DNA of 64,000 nucleotides from Syncephalis plumigaleata (Eukaryota; Zoopagomycota; Zoopagomycetes; Zoopagales; Piptocephalidaceae). The stretch lies in NCBI GenBank assembly GCA_025201365.1, contig JAIXMF010000001.1:434001-498000 (forward strand), in the 5' to 3' direction. Below, piece by piece: positions 11,201-23,747 of this stretch; position 1 is the first letter of the stretch, and each line of letters opens with the position of its first letter. Made by a program: the position numbers and the translations under genes. The notes beneath the pieces are model-generated. The model was not told the origin of the DNA. It saw nothing but the letters and a program-made list of their open reading frames with translations, and did no database searches.

Positions 11201-11485
11201 ATCGATTTCGCTCATACTACCACACCCGAGTGGCGTGCCGCTGAACCTGAAACGGTTCGTTTCCCGCCTACTTATCCCGGCTCTGATCATGGCTATCTAC
11301 GTGGTATCGATACGCTTATACGTAACTTTACTCAAATACTACAGGAATACTCGACATCATCTTTATCACTAGATGATGACAACAATAGTAGTGGTAATAA
11401 TAATCAACCCTCTCATACTACTACTACTACTACTACTATATTGGATAGTAATAATGTTGATGATGATCAACAAAATCAACATTAA
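8245..11485 (+). CDS. KCS1: Inositol hexakisphosphate kinase (Kcs1/IP6K type)
   Basis: This makes inositol pyrophosphates (5-InsP7) from InsP6, signals for phosphate status, telomere length and vacuole behaviour. A long Ser/Asn/His-rich disordered N-terminus leads to the family N-lobe ([15 protein letters not shown], then FLGVLNVTY). After an acidic, poly-Ser/Thr insert come the IPK signature [14 protein letters not shown] (PxxxDxKxG), [13 protein letters not shown], the metal-binding IIDFAHTT and a final [11 protein letters not shown]. No introns are evident. The frame is interrupted about six times (near 8955, 9820, 10345, 10425, 10520 and 10670), mostly in low-complexity DNA, while both conserved lobes stay intact. 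I read these as consensus errors. The start at 8245 is followed by an in-frame ATG at 8254. An out-of-frame ATG at 8238 overlaps the start. Confidence 0.88.
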
Positions 11486-11789
11486 TTCTATTGTACAAAT
11501 CTCTGTGTTTCATTATTACTTACAGCTGCTAGTCGTATATTATTATTATTATTATTTCTTTCTTATTATGCTTCCGTTTATGCATATTGTAATTGATGAT
11601 GATGTTTCCTTTACATTAATCCGTTTCACATTACCATCTATTCCTAGTTGATCTTTAAAAATATATAAAAGAAAATAAAAATATATGTGTTACAAATTGA
11701 TTATGTCTTCTTCATTATTACTACTTCAAACAACAACATGATCAATGTTTATTGAGGCTTGCAAGTTACGCGCATAAACATCATGTAGC
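11486..11789. other. Convergent 3' spacer
   Basis: About 300 bases between the stop codons of the IP6K and eIF3b genes. AT-rich, with (TTA)n at about 11539-11555 and possible poly(A) signals (aataaa near 11675). No gene seen. Confidence 0.6.
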
Positions 11790-14321
11790 TTATTTCTTCT
11801 TTTCCTTAACAAGCTCCTCCTTCTCGTAATCACTTCCTCGACGAGTTCCTCGACAATCTCGAATTCCTCATCGTCCGGCATATGATGGTTAGGCTCTTGA
11901 CCGGCGGCTACGCGGGCCTCGGTAAGCTCCTTCTCGACATGCTCGCGCCAGGCAGTCCATTCTTGGAGTAGACGACGACGCTCCTCGATGACGGCTTGAG
12001 AGGCGGCCGTTTGCGAGAATTGATCCTCGAGTTCGAATTCCTTCGAGTACTCCTTGAGCTGACGACGAATCTTACGTTGTTGCTCCTCCGAGAGCAATGT
12101 CTTGGGACGTGGTCGCCACAAGATTTGCTTGAATCGATCGACCACCTGCTTCTGCAGCAATTCACCACGGAAGTCCCAGATGGCATAGCCGTTCTCCATG
12201 GTATGACGCCAGCTTGACGCGCTAGTCACCACGTAACGACCGGTGGATCCCATTCAATATCCGTGACACCGAAATGATCGTGCGCAGAGAGCATTTGAAT
12301 CGTGGCACCGGGATCTGTGGCACCGGCCTTGGCATTGGCCGTCGTCTCCAAATCCATATCCCAGAACTCGATATCCCAACAGGTTTGCGAGCGTAGCGTG
12401 ATCAACACTAGATGACGACCCTTGGGCGACCAGAATACGCCGTTGGCCGTCTTCTTCTCGAGTTGCTTGAGTAGACGGAAACCGCTATCGTCGACACTCG
12501 CCGCTGCTACCGCTGCCGCCTTACCCTTACCCTTCTTGACGGTCTTTGTGCTAGTGTCGATACCGTAGAATGCGACATTGGTACGCGGTGTCACTGGGAT
12601 GGTAGGACCCGACATGTGTAGCAAATTCGGATCTAAAGTTGTAATGACGGTAAACCGATCACCATGTGGCTCCCATGCGAATGCGATGGCAATCTCCTTT
12701 AGCTCGACCACCTCGACCGGGATACCCTTCTCCTTGGTGTGGAACAATTCGAGATTGGAGAAGGTCGACTTTTTACTCTTTGTATGACGATCCACCTTGA
12801 CACACAGGTAGCTGCCCTGTGGATGCCAGTGTAGACGACAGTCGCTCACTTGGAAGATGTTCTTGGTGCGTACAATGGATCGACTGGGCACGTTCATCAG
12901 AGTGACACGCGCGGGTTGATTGCCTACTTCGGGTGTCCAATAGGCTAGCATTTCATCGCGTGGTCGTTTCTTCTCTTCAGTAGCATTACCACCAGCTGGT
13001 GGAGCATCAGTTACACTACTAACCGGTGACCATTCGAAATCGCGTACTCCTTCAATCTTAATACTCTTCTTATCGAGCAATCCCATGCCTGGTGCCTCGT
13101 ACACAGAGATGGCCTGACCCGGTGTGATACGAGCAACGTACCTGCTTGATGGCGACCATTTAAAGGCGGGCCACATGATTTTAGCGGGTCCACTCTCGGC
13201 ATTCTTATCGGGACTACTAGGGAAGGTACGCAATAATACACCCGATAGCACATCCCAGACAACAATCTGGTGTCCTTCGCTATCCGCGCTGAATGGTGAA
13301 CCAGGTACACCCGATTGAATCGGCTCGTTACTCCATGTGACCATGTAGCGTTCATTTGGTGAAAAGTCGATCAATTTAACACCGGGATGGAAGAAACGCA
13401 TAATCTTCTTCCAGCTACGTCCACCCCATAGAGCAACACCTTGTCGATGTACAGTGGTCAAGTAAGTACCACGCGGCGACCATTGAATATAGGTTTCAGT
13501 CCAGTTCTACATTATATTATATATTATATAGTAGAGTTAGCTTCTATCTAAATAATCGTGTAATTAGCAATGACTATTACCAATCGACTGTGTACTTGTT
13601 CCGCGTCATCCTTTTTGTTATTCCAATAAACCGCCACATCATCCGCGCAATAAGTGACAAACTGATCACGAGCTCGTTGATCGAGTAACCAGTCGCGTAG
13701 ATGTTCCTATTAATCAGTAATCAATCACTGTTAGTATTCCTCTATCAATTATTCTTTCTATCACATCTACTTACGCGTTCCTCGAATTCCTCCTCTTCCG
13801 GTTCTACGAATTCATCATCCACTTTGGCCGCTTTGTCTACATCATCGAAATGATGCACGGTAAGTACGTGTTGCTTATCCATACGATAGTTGTTCACTTG
13901 GCGTACGGCCAAATCAGCCATCTCGGGAGTTTCGAATTCAATAAATACAAAACTATATTCACATCTCGCGTTAGTATTCGTAGCATATATACACATAGAG
14001 TTGCTGTTATGTCTCTTTTTCTACTTCATCTGTCTGTCTGTTTACTTACCCTTTGGAGACTTGTTTACCATCTTTCTCCGTCATTGGCATATGAACGCCA
14101 TTCTCGCGAATACGACCACATCCCTTAAAGATCTTTTGTAGTGCACCCACTAGTTTCTTCTCCTTACTCTCATCAACTACGGGTACATTATCAACGACAA
14201 CGATAGAGTCGAAGCAGAATTCAAGTTCAGGTACGTGGAATTCCTGCTCTAAATCGGCAAAGTTGATATCATCCTCTGTTTCCGGGAGTGCCTCCGGATT
14301 AAATTTGAAAGGTGCAGGCAT
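11790..14321 (-). CDS. PRT1: Eukaryotic translation initiation factor 3 subunit B
   Basis: This scaffold subunit of eIF3 acts in 43S pre-initiation complex assembly. Exons are 14050-14321, 13775-13952, 13581-13706 and 11790-13506. The N-terminal RRM shows VVVDNVPVV (RNP2) and, across the first splice, KGFVFIEFET (RNP1). A WD-type beta-propeller follows (TYIQWSPRGTYL, VVWDVLSGVLLRTF, LHWHPQGSYLCV, GVFWSPKGRHLVL). The C-terminal helix (LLQEWTAWREHVEKEL) binds eIF3i/g in relatives. Length is about 730 residues, as expected (yeast Prt1 is 763). Two breaks, near 12238 (within DIEWDPTGRYVV) and 11828, each look like one missing base. Past the second, the true tail EELVKEKKK ends at the TAA at 11790-11792. 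Confidence 0.95.
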
Positions 14322-14764
14322 CCTCTACCAACTAGATTGAATCGATGTTTAATCAAATAGACAAGAAGCAAGCAAGCAAGTAAGCAATGAATAGATAGAA
14401 AGCTAGATGAATGGATGGATGGATGGATGGATGCTAATGTCGCTATGAAATGTATCCTGTTCTATAACCCTATTAATGATGATGATGATGGTGGTGGATG
14501 TGTGACGTTTACCATTATTAGTATCTTGTTACATAATATTAGAAGTCTCCTTTAGATAACATTATAATGATTGTATTAACTAGCAATGTATCAATTTATT
14601 CATAGCATCATAGATATATGTATATATTCAATAGGATTAATACTGCCAACAATTAATAACATATTGTATTTACAAGCGAGCATTATCATAGACTAGTGCC
14701 ACATCTAATAGGAATAATAAAGTTAGTGATCATCATCATCAATATGTGTATACACACGCTATTA
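14322..14764. other. Intergenic spacer with (GGAT)n repeat
   Basis: About 440 bases between the eIF3b start and the stop of the acyl-CoA dehydrogenase gene, both on the minus strand. It carries (GGAT)n at about 14410-14433 and (GAT)n at about 14477-14492. It should hold the eIF3b promoter. No coding sequence seen. Confidence 0.6.
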
Positions 14765-16867
14765 CTACGAACCTTGTTTGGCACTCTCCGGTTTAACTTG
14801 CTCCAAATCACCAATAAGCATTGTTACGGATGAACACCAACGCGTAGCTGCGTCAATGTCATCGGCTGCTTGTGTGTGCTGGGCATGTTCGATGAATAAG
14901 CCTCCTACAATGGTTTGTGCCACGGCAAATGCTAGACTACGTGCACCATACTCTAATCGTTCCTTCTCTTGGATGTTCGCTTTAATGTAGTTCTCTATCA
15001 TATGTAATGCGCCATGTACATTGTTTGCCGCCTCGGCTAACGGTTGTGAGAATGAAACGATCATATTACGAATGGCCTATAACGAATAAATGAATGAATA
15101 AATGAATGAACACGTAAATGAATAATAAGTATACTTACCTTGCCTAGTACCAGGAAACCTTCACCGTTGTTTGGAGCAAGTACGCGTAACAGATCAAGCG
15201 CTAGGATGTTAGTGGTGCCCTCCCAGATGGTATTCACTTGTGCGTCACGGTAAATACGCCCTAGTATAACATCCTCCATGTAGCCTTGGCCGCCGAGTGA
15301 TTCCATGGCTTCGCTAATGGCTGCGACACACTTTTTCGCCGTCCACAATTTGATCACTGGAGCGAGTATACGGAAGAGAGCATTGTTGTCGCGTATAGCG
15401 GCTGTATCCCTACTGGGACACTCCACTCGACCGAGCACGGAGAGACCATAGAAGGTGAACTGCATCACTGCTCGATAGGTGAGTTCAATATCGGCTAGAG
15501 TGCGTGTGTGCAACGGCAATTCAACCAATCGCTTATTCTGTGCCTAATCCATACATGTAAAGATGAGGGATTAACTAAATGCTAATGTGCTACTACATCA
15601 GTGTTTTAATACAAAATACTTACCACACGAATGCGTGCATACTCTTTGGAGATAGCGTGTGCTAGGGCAAGTTGTCCACATACACCGATAGCGCAGTACA
15701 TACGTGTGATGTTAAGTATAGACGAGATGGTCGGTATACCACGATGTAATGGGCCCACAAGTCGTGCTTGCATGTTCTCCAGTTCCAATTCAGCGGTTGG
15801 TACTGCCTTGGTACCGAATTTGTTCTTTAAACGATGAATACGCACACCGTTAAGCTTACCGTCGGCATGACGCATCTTGGCAAAGAACACGGACAAGCCA
15901 CGACTACCATCGCGGAATTGCTTCGTCTGAGGATCACGCGCACGAGCCAGCATCAATGTCATATCGGCATCGGTGGCCGACGAGAACCACTTGAATCCGG
16001 TGACACGCCACTCGTTACGCGTAACATCGACGGGTTCTGCCTTAGTCTCGGTACGACTAACATCGCTGCCACCGGGACGCTCGGTCATCCATTGACCACT
16101 CGTCCAGAATTGACGTGGATCACGCGAAGTCAATCGAGTAAATGCCAGCTGTTTGAGTGCCTTGTCGTCAGACAGTTCAATAACGCGTGCCGCACCATCT
16201 GTCATAGCGAGTGGACACGAGAACATGGCCGATACCGGAGCGAATAAGTGTAACTTGGCAAATTGATACAAACGACTGTATTCCCCTTGAGCACGCTCGT
16301 AAGCAATGGCCACAAGACTAGATGAATAAATTGTAAGCGAGGTAGACATGCGTATGTATATATATATATGTGTGTGTGTGTATGCGTGCATTTACTCACC
16401 CTTCCTCCGCTGCTACCGGCTTCAATTGATGCCAGCCCTCGGAAGTGTCAAGTTCATCGACACGACGACACCATGGATCGTATTGACGCAAGGTTGGTGG
16501 ATGAGATTCGGCGTTATCGCCCATTCTAGCAATATCTAAACGTGTATATAGACGATAGTAGCACATAAAGGATTAGTTAAACTAGAGCTCTATTGATGAC
16601 GTGTATCTACTATGCATACCATTATTAACACGATCGCCGAAACGTTCTAGATCAGGTTTAATCGATTCATATACATCTTTTGGTATATATCGTTGTAGAA
16701 TACTGCGTAGAACTCGGTTATCATTGAACTGATTACCAAGCACGGGTACTTCCTATTCACCATATCATATTATTCTTTTAGTCTAATATTTGTATGACTA
16801 TTTATATATATATAGCGTATATTACCTGAAGGAAGCCACGTGTTGCACTAGCATATTCTGTTGACAT
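14765..16867 (-). CDS. Acyl-CoA dehydrogenase, AidB/ACDH-11-like
   Basis: A flavoprotein of the acyl-CoA dehydrogenase family. Six exons (14765-15076, 15139-15543, 15624-16317, 16400-16535, 16620-16752, 16826-16867) keep one intact frame, about 580 residues. Landmarks are the FAD/substrate loop [16 protein letters not shown] (typical of the AidB subgroup), [17 protein letters not shown], and the C-terminal [21 protein letters not shown], followed by [17 protein letters not shown]. The ending KQGS is not a clear peroxisomal signal. Relatives act on long or branched acyl-CoAs, or serve protective roles (bacterial AidB). The exact substrate is not shown. It faces a biotin-dependent carboxylase gene across a 1-kb shared upstream region. 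Confidence 0.9.
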
Positions 16868-17924
16868 GGTAAATTAGAAACAGTAATGAAATGAGAAAAG
16901 AAACAAGGGACTATTGAAAGCGAGAGGTAAGCATACAAGGTCAGAATTAAGGATTGAACGTACACGTTGTCAGTTTACTTGCCTGTGCGTATGCATAGAT
17001 ATCTACATCTATATCCATACCTTATGTGCTACTGGTTACTGGCATTGTCGGCAAGTTAGCATCCGATTAATTAGGTTTAACCAAAATACGCAACTCCGTA
17101 TCCCCACATTTTTTGACATTCTTGTCACGTCATTCATGAGCTAAACACGTATCTCCGATATAAACATATACAAGTGACATACGTAATGGCAGTATAGCTG
17201 TGTAAATGCATTACAAAGAAGAATATCACCGGAATGATCCTATTATTTAGGGAGGAAAAGGAGACACATGCTTAAATACAACGAATGAATCTATTGTTTA
17301 TTACTTGTGAATATTCGCTATATAGCATAGGATTCATGTTAATAGGATACCTTGATTATAAACCATGCTAGCATGACTAGCTAATAATTGAAATTGGGAT
17401 TCATAACACGAGTTCGTGTGACTGATCATATCAACCGATGCCAACCACTTTTCGGCTTGTCATTCTACGTAGAACAATGAGCTAGCTTGCGTATGTCTTG
17501 ATCATTCATATAGCTATTGTCTAGTATTACATGTATTAAACAACAACTAGTATCAATTGTATTGCCATTAGACTAACAACTCTGCATATAAATACATAAT
17601 TATTGAACCCACGCTCGGACATATATTAAACACCGCCTGTAATATCTATATATTACCATCCCCTTATTAGTTAACTAAACAATGATCAGGCGTTCAAGGG
17701 GAAATGAACTATCCCCCCCACAAATCATGCCATTACAAGTATGCCGCGATAGTTAAACGTGGATACATAATGAACATGTTGTACTAGTCTCAATCGGTAT
17801 GTTTATACCGAAAAGATCACGTGAAGTAAGGAATAAGAATACATTGGCAACGTGCCAACATAATTAATGTGGACGCATAAACATTCACTTAACAATCTAC
17901 TCCACACGCTGCCACTTGACTATA
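16868..17924. other. Divergent upstream region of the dehydrogenase and carboxylase genes
   Basis: About 1.05 kb between two divergent start codons. AT-rich, no supported ORF. It presumably contains both promoters. I see no repeated operator-like motif by eye apart from runs of ctagcta/tagctag type words (for example at about 17370-17380). Confidence 0.55.
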
Positions 17925-20900
17925 ATGTTCAAGAAAATACTTGTCGCTAATCGGGGCGAGATTGCTTGTCGAGTAATAAGAACATGTCGTCGTCTTGGTA
18001 TTGCCACGGTGGCCGTGTATTCTGACAGGTAGGCAGGCCCTATAGACTTGAATAGCAATATGTGATATTGACGAGTGCCCCTTCTATTCGTGTGGACCGG
18101 TCGAACGGTTAAAAAGTGACAAAGAAGCACCACATACGCAATTGGCCGACGAGGCTGTCTATATCGGTTTGTCACCGGCCACTGAATCGTACCTACGTGG
18201 TGATATCATTATCGCTGCTGCTAAACAAACAGGTGCCGACGCGTTACACCCAGGTAAGTAATAATGATATGCGTCATTATTATCACTTCAAGCTTACTTG
18301 CTTATAACGAATAGGCTATGGTTTTCTATCGGAGAATGCCGAGTTTGCACAAGCTTGCTTAGATGCAAATATCGTGTTTATCGGGCCAAAACCCGCTTCA
18401 ATCAACGCCATTGGAGATAAAGTAGAGAATGTCATTGAATGAGGCAATTCATAGATAGATTAATCTATAACAATATAAACTATTGATAGATTAGTGCTAA
18501 AAGATTATTAAAAGAGAAAGCGCCTTCTGTTCCATTGATTCCTGGTTATAACGGAGATGATCAATCCAATGAACGACTAATGACAGAAGCAGTCAATATG
18601 GGTAATTATGCGCGTGTACTTACTATATGATAGTGACTCATATAGTTCAACACATATTTATGCATTATATTAGGGTTCCCCGTATTATTAAAGGCATCTG
18701 CGGCGGTGGTGGTAAAGGAATGCGTATAGTACGAGCTAAAGAACAGTAAGTAATCGATATGAATGGTTTGATGCTCCATTATTGTTATTTAACATTAATT
18801 GGCTATCAGTTTATTAGAAGAAATTGAACTGGCTAAAGGCGAGGCTAAACGCTCATTTGGATCTGATGCCTTGCTCGTTGAACGTTACTTTGATCGCGGT
18901 CGACATATTGAGGTAAATAGGAAATGGCTCTCCTATTAATTAGTGTAGTAATTATATGGCAATCACTAGGTTCAAATGATTGGAGATCAGCATGGTAATG
19001 TCTACCATATCTACGAGCGGGAATGTACCATTCAACGACGTCATCAGAAGATTATCGAGGTAAATGGAATTGCAAATGAAATACAATGCATAGTCTGATT
19101 GTCATACCATTGCTTAGGAATCACCTTCACCTATCATGACTGATGCATTACGTGCTCGCATGACAAATGCTGCGATTTGTATCGGACAGCTAATTCAGTA
19201 TGAAGGTGTAGGCACAGTTGAGTTTATCGTGGATGATACGACTCATGAGTTTTACTTTCTCGAAGTGAATACTCGTCTACAGTGGAACATCCGGTTACTG
19301 AATCAGTAACGGGATTGGACCTAGTCGAATTACAGATTCATGTAGCTTCAGGTAGAGTGCATAATGTATTAGTAAGTGCTCATGAACGGATACTAACTAT
19401 GATCGCATGATAGGTAGTTCACTCGGGGAAACACCGGTACCTGCAGTGCCCATCAAAGTAAGGAGTCAAGCTGTGACAAGTTGACAATTGCCACTGACTT
19501 GTTTGCATTTGTATAGGGACATGCCATCGAGTGTCGTCTCTACGCCGAAGATCCATCGCAAGATTTTATACCGTGTAAGCAATAGTATGTAGCACTCTAT
19601 AGGCGAGTACATCTAACCTGCGATATGCGTGTACAGGTTCAGGTCCCGTTCTATTATGGCAGCCATCGTCATTGCCGTTCATTCGATATGACACGGGTGT
19701 AAAGACGGGTAAATGCAGATGTATGAATATTGGCGATGACCATTAATGCACGCATATACACTAGGTTCAATGGTTACCATATACTATGATCCAATGATCG
19801 CGAAAGTAACGGTATGGGCCGAGACGCGTGAACTGGCCATTCAGCGTATGCAGCGTGCGTTAGAGTCGACTCAATGCTTGGGCCTAATCACCAATCAGCC
19901 TTTTTGCTAGCTGTTCTGGATCATCCCAGTTTCAAACAGGGAAGCTTTACTACGCAGTTTGTTGCACAGGAACAAGCACGATACTTGACAATGGACTAGG
20001 CATGAATGAGAATGAAATTGTGAAGCGAGGAACGCTACATCCATTGGCACAGAGCGTGTTGGCCGCTCATTTATGGCGTTGGTATCAGCGTCAACAAGTA
20101 AGCAAGTCGTTGAGTTTTATTTCATCCGGTTATCGCAACGTATATTGGCGTCCGCAATACGATCGTTACTCCGTTGCAACCATAAATAATACGCAGATAT
20201 CGTATCAGCTAGAGATTGCCTACAATTATGCGGAAAGAGTAAAACAATCAATTGCCACGTACCACGTATAGTGTCAAACGAGGAGCTGAACCACTCGGAC
20301 GCGTAGCATCAAGTGTACAACAAGGGACAATGCCAATTACGGCAGAGGTAATCGCCGTGGATTCATTGGAGGGTAAGGAAGATTAACATGGGTTGCAATG
20401 AATACTCGATTAATATGTTTGCTTGCTTGCATTCCTGTTCTTAATAGGTAAACCATGTTTATTAAGATGCTCCATCGGTATGTTAATACTTTAATTACTT
20501 GCATCAATTAATGCTAACATCGATGATAAGATGGAGTACAGCGCGACTTTTGCATAATAGAAGAAATCAATCGTGGTGTCCAAGTAAAGGAAGAGAGGCG
20601 TGTAATGTGGTTGCAATGCGCTGCATTAGGCTTAGCTAGTGTTAAAGTAACAGAACACAACCGTCTTGAAACTAAATCATCGGCAATCGAAGACTCTGGT
20701 AAGCGTTGGATAGCATCATAATAGCTAACAAGCTGACTAACTAACTAACTAATTTGTTTATAGTGCTCGCCTACACCACACAAATGCCATGTCGTATTTT
20801 ACGCTTAATTGCAGTGATGGCCAGACCGTCAAACCTGGAGACACGATACTAACTATGGAATCAATGAAAATGGAAACAAATTGCTAGCCAACACGCAGGA

Positions 20901-20969
20901 ACGGTTCGATTACTCGTCAAGTCCGAGCAACTTGTACCTGCTGGTGTGCTTCTTTGTGAAATCAAATAA
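17925..20969 (+). CDS. Biotin-dependent acyl-CoA carboxylase alpha chain (methylcrotonoyl/propionyl-CoA type)
   Basis: Carries the biotin carboxylase and biotin-carrier parts of an acyl-CoA carboxylase; the transferase partner is not in the window. The start [20 protein letters not shown] is diagnostic. Next come [16 protein letters not shown], the ATP-grasp glycine loop (about 18700), [18 protein letters not shown] and [11 protein letters not shown] with [11 protein letters not shown] in the next frame. A middle domain has [17 protein letters not shown]. The C-terminal biotinyl lysine lies in [10 protein letters not shown] (about 20855-20880). At least 13 exons with short introns. Five to six frame breaks lie at conserved motifs (near 18700, 19275, 19895, 20265, 20815 and 20882), each fitting one missing base. 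Either this is a decayed copy or the assembly is noisy here; window-wide evidence favours the latter. The SGYRNV segment resembles non-MCC relatives, so the substrate is left open. Confidence 0.82.
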
Positions 20970-22285
20970 TGTAAATAAAGCGTGGTCATTTACTAAATTA
21001 CAACTGTAACCCTATTGTTCCCCCAATTCCCAATCCTCCTGTGTACACATTGCTTGAACAAGGCTTGTTTTACATGGACAAACTAGAATATAGACTGCTA
21101 TTGCTACTACTACTGCTACTGCTACCTTGTCACCCTCAATGTTAACCTGTACTTTACCGTCCATTTGTCACGAGTGAGAACCTTATGAGCAATGGCGGCT
21201 AATAATACGGCCAATGATGTGACAGTTGGCATTAGCAGTCATTGCTTACAAAAAAAGCGTTTCAGCCTTCCCTTTAGCTCTCGCTTTCAATTCCCCGTCA
21301 TGGTATTGCTGAAACATTACTTGACGGTAATAGTGAAACGACATTAGATATCCGGTATCATTTAACCTAGTGATCCTTGTTGTTTGAAGTTGAACAACGC
21401 ATGCAAAATGAATGAGCCACTGTCAATGTTAGGGCAAATCAAACTGGTATATTTCTTTGAATAATGGCTCATTGTTCATCAGTTATACGAAGGCATGAAA
21501 TGATAAATGATGAATATCATCTATTGAATAAATACGTCGCTTACACGGCATACTACTACTCGTTACTAAATGATAGTAAATAAATCTATCCATATGAGCT
21601 GTATAACAATGTAATGCACTCTCTAGCACGATTAGCATGCATAAACATTCATCCGCCAATCCACAAAGACATGATGCTTACAGGTTTTTCGATACCGTAT
21701 GATTCGATATATAATTACCTGAGGGGTAGTGCTATTTTTATCATCTGAAGCAAAGATCAAGCTCTACTATTGAATGAAAACATAGTTACAGCTGTAAAAG
21801 GCGAGGGGGTGGGGGAAGACAACGGAATTTGCCAAACCCAACAAGTTATTGTTACGGCTAAGTAGAAATACTAGTTGATGTGCCCTTGAACCATAAAGAA
21901 ATACTTAGACAGATTAATTGAATGGCAGCCGGTTTACGGGGTCGACTGCCAATCGTCAATCGATATACCAGTGTGTGTATCAGAGTTACACGAGACTGCA
22001 ATTCTATTGGGCGTATTTTGAAATTACCTGTTTTCCGTCGTAGAACGTGCTAGTCGATAATACGGTGCAAGTACTTCTATTTAAACCACGTATACTTTGT
22101 CAATCTACTCGAGTAAAATCATCAACAGCTTCATCTAATAGCTCTAGCATCATCTATTCTGCATCGGCACACATCTGCACACCTATTTACCTTATCTCTA
22201 TACTCATCACTGCAATAATATCTGCAACAGGTTTGCAATTTTTAATCTTAGTTAACCTGACCACCTTACTATAGCAACATCAAAT
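20970..22285. other. Gene-free interval
   Basis: About 1.3 kb, AT-rich, with no supported reading frame. One G-rich patch (gagggggtggggg) lies near 21804. The last 200 bases form the upstream region of the secreted repeat protein. Confidence 0.55.
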
Positions 22286-23084
22286 ATGAAGATCTCCACT
22301 CTATCGTTTCTTGCCATGGCAGCCATTGCAATTGGATGCACTACTTTAATCGAGGCTGCACCTGTAACTGAAAATGCTTTAGTCAGGCGCAATTATCCAT
22401 CACATAATAATAATCAAGGTTCCGGAAAGGATCTAAAGGACCACGACGATAAGAACAGGAAAGAGGAAGAAGCACGCAAGAAGAAAGAATGCGACGAAAG
22501 AAGAAGCGTGAAGAGGAACGCAAGAAGAAGGAATGTGACGAGAAGAAGAAGAAGGAAGAGAAGAGCGCAAGAGAAGGACAGGAGAAGGGCAACAAGGACG
22601 ATGGTGACGACAAGAAGAAGCGCGAAGAGGAACGAAGAAGAAGGAGGAAGAGCGCAAGAAGAAGGAATGTGACGAGAAGAAGAAGAAGGAAGAGAAGGAG
22701 CGCAAGAGAAAGGAACAGGAGAAGGGCAACAAGGACGATGGCGACGACAAGAAGAAGCGCGAAGAGGACGCAAGAAGAAGGAGGAAGAGCGCAAGAAGAA
22801 GGAATGTGACGAGAAGAAGAAGAAGGAAGAGAAGGAGCGCAAGAGAAGGACAGAGAAGGGCAACAAGGACGATGGTGACGACAAGAAGAAGCGGAAGAGG
22901 AGCGCAAGAAGAAGGAGGAAGAGCGCAAGAAGAAGGAATGTGATGAAAAGAAGAAGAAGGAAGAGGAAGAGCGCAAGAAGAAGGAATGCGAGAAAAGAAG
23001 AAGCGTGAAGAAGAAGCGCGCAAGAAGAAGGAATGTGAGGATAAGAAGCGTGAAGAGGAGCGCAAGAAGAAGCAACACTATTAA
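22286..23084 (+). CDS. Secreted Lys/Glu-rich tandem-repeat protein
   Basis: The ATG at 22286 opens a classic signal peptide (MKISTLSFLAMAAIAIGCTT, cleavage probably after IEA or EAA). Then comes a short pro-like segment with an RR site (ALVRRNYPS) and an acidic/basic spacer. The rest is charged repeat built almost only from Lys, Arg, Glu and Asp with a recurring KKKECDEKKKK (one Cys per unit). A DNA marker (gggcaacaaggacgatgg) recurs at 22587, 22724 and 22858, so the unit is about 138 bp (46 residues). Observed spacings of 137 and 134 are not multiples of three, so the frame slips between copies. The last frame ends EERKKKQHY before TAA at 23082-23084. A secreted, highly charged coiled coil; function unknown. 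Possibly wall- or host-surface-associated. Confidence 0.75.
22490..23070 (+). repeat. Polypurine tandem repeat, about 138-bp unit
   Basis: Nearly 600 bases are overwhelmingly A and G on the plus strand, with at least three copies of a unit that ends in the marker at 22587, 22724 and 22858. Partial, rearranged units continue to about 23070. It codes for the charged repeats of the secreted protein. Confidence 0.8.
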
Positions 23085-23747
23085 TCATAATAGAACAACA
23101 ATAGCATTTCATATATATATGATGTTTAAAGCACTGTAGAGTTTGAGCATAAATAAAGTAATTATTCACTGCAAACTATGCGAACTATTATCGAATAGAT
23201 TGTTTATTAGCGATTGCCAAGTATAGTTAGTCAATTATTAACAGTGACCGTGATACATACCAAATTAAGATGTAAGAAATTAAATTAAAGGTATGATTTT
23301 TGCAAAGTATGATTAAGCATCACAAATGTTTTATTGTAAACAGAGTTCTTTGCATATCATCCCATAGTGTTTATTGTCAATGTCTTATGGATTAGTTGTT
23401 ATTTGTTGGTAGTAAATTGCATTAGCAATTATAATCCACTTGAGTTATTAGGCATGAGCCACTTTGTCTAAAAAAGACCTATTTTATTACATGTAAATAA
23501 AATGCAAAAGTGCAATCTATAACGATCTACAATAAGTAAAGCGGAATTTGTATAAATCATTTGCAATTTACGTATATTGATCATGATGCTGGAATGGTTA
23601 CACATGCCTAGACCAACAGGATGTGGTGACAATATTGCAACGCCCACCCATTGCCCGTTTGCATTACTTACTCTCCCTCACACACACACACACACACACA
23701 TACATACATACATACATACATACACGCCATACTTGCCTTTCGTTACC
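23085..23747. other. Intergenic region with CA and TACA microsatellites
   Basis: About 660 bases. (CA)n at about 23680-23701 runs directly into (TACA)n at about 23701-23724, some 25 bases before the F-box start codon. The rest is AT-rich and non-coding. Confidence 0.65.

Noticed and set aside
14410-14433. (GGAT)n and similar microsatellites as CRISPR-like or regulatory arrays
   Set aside because: Perfect short tandem repeats without spacers; ordinary simple repeats, as at 58919-58944 and 23680-23724.
17925-20969. Carboxylase gene as a true pseudogene
   Set aside because: It has the most breaks, but they are of the same missing-base kind as in essential genes, and all motifs and splice sites are intact. 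Decay cannot be excluded.
22383-23169. Three long minus-strand ORFs (210-251 residues) rich in Leu, Ser and Phe
   Set aside because: They are antisense shadows of the polypurine Lys/Glu repeat. The plus strand has the signal peptide and a coherent end.
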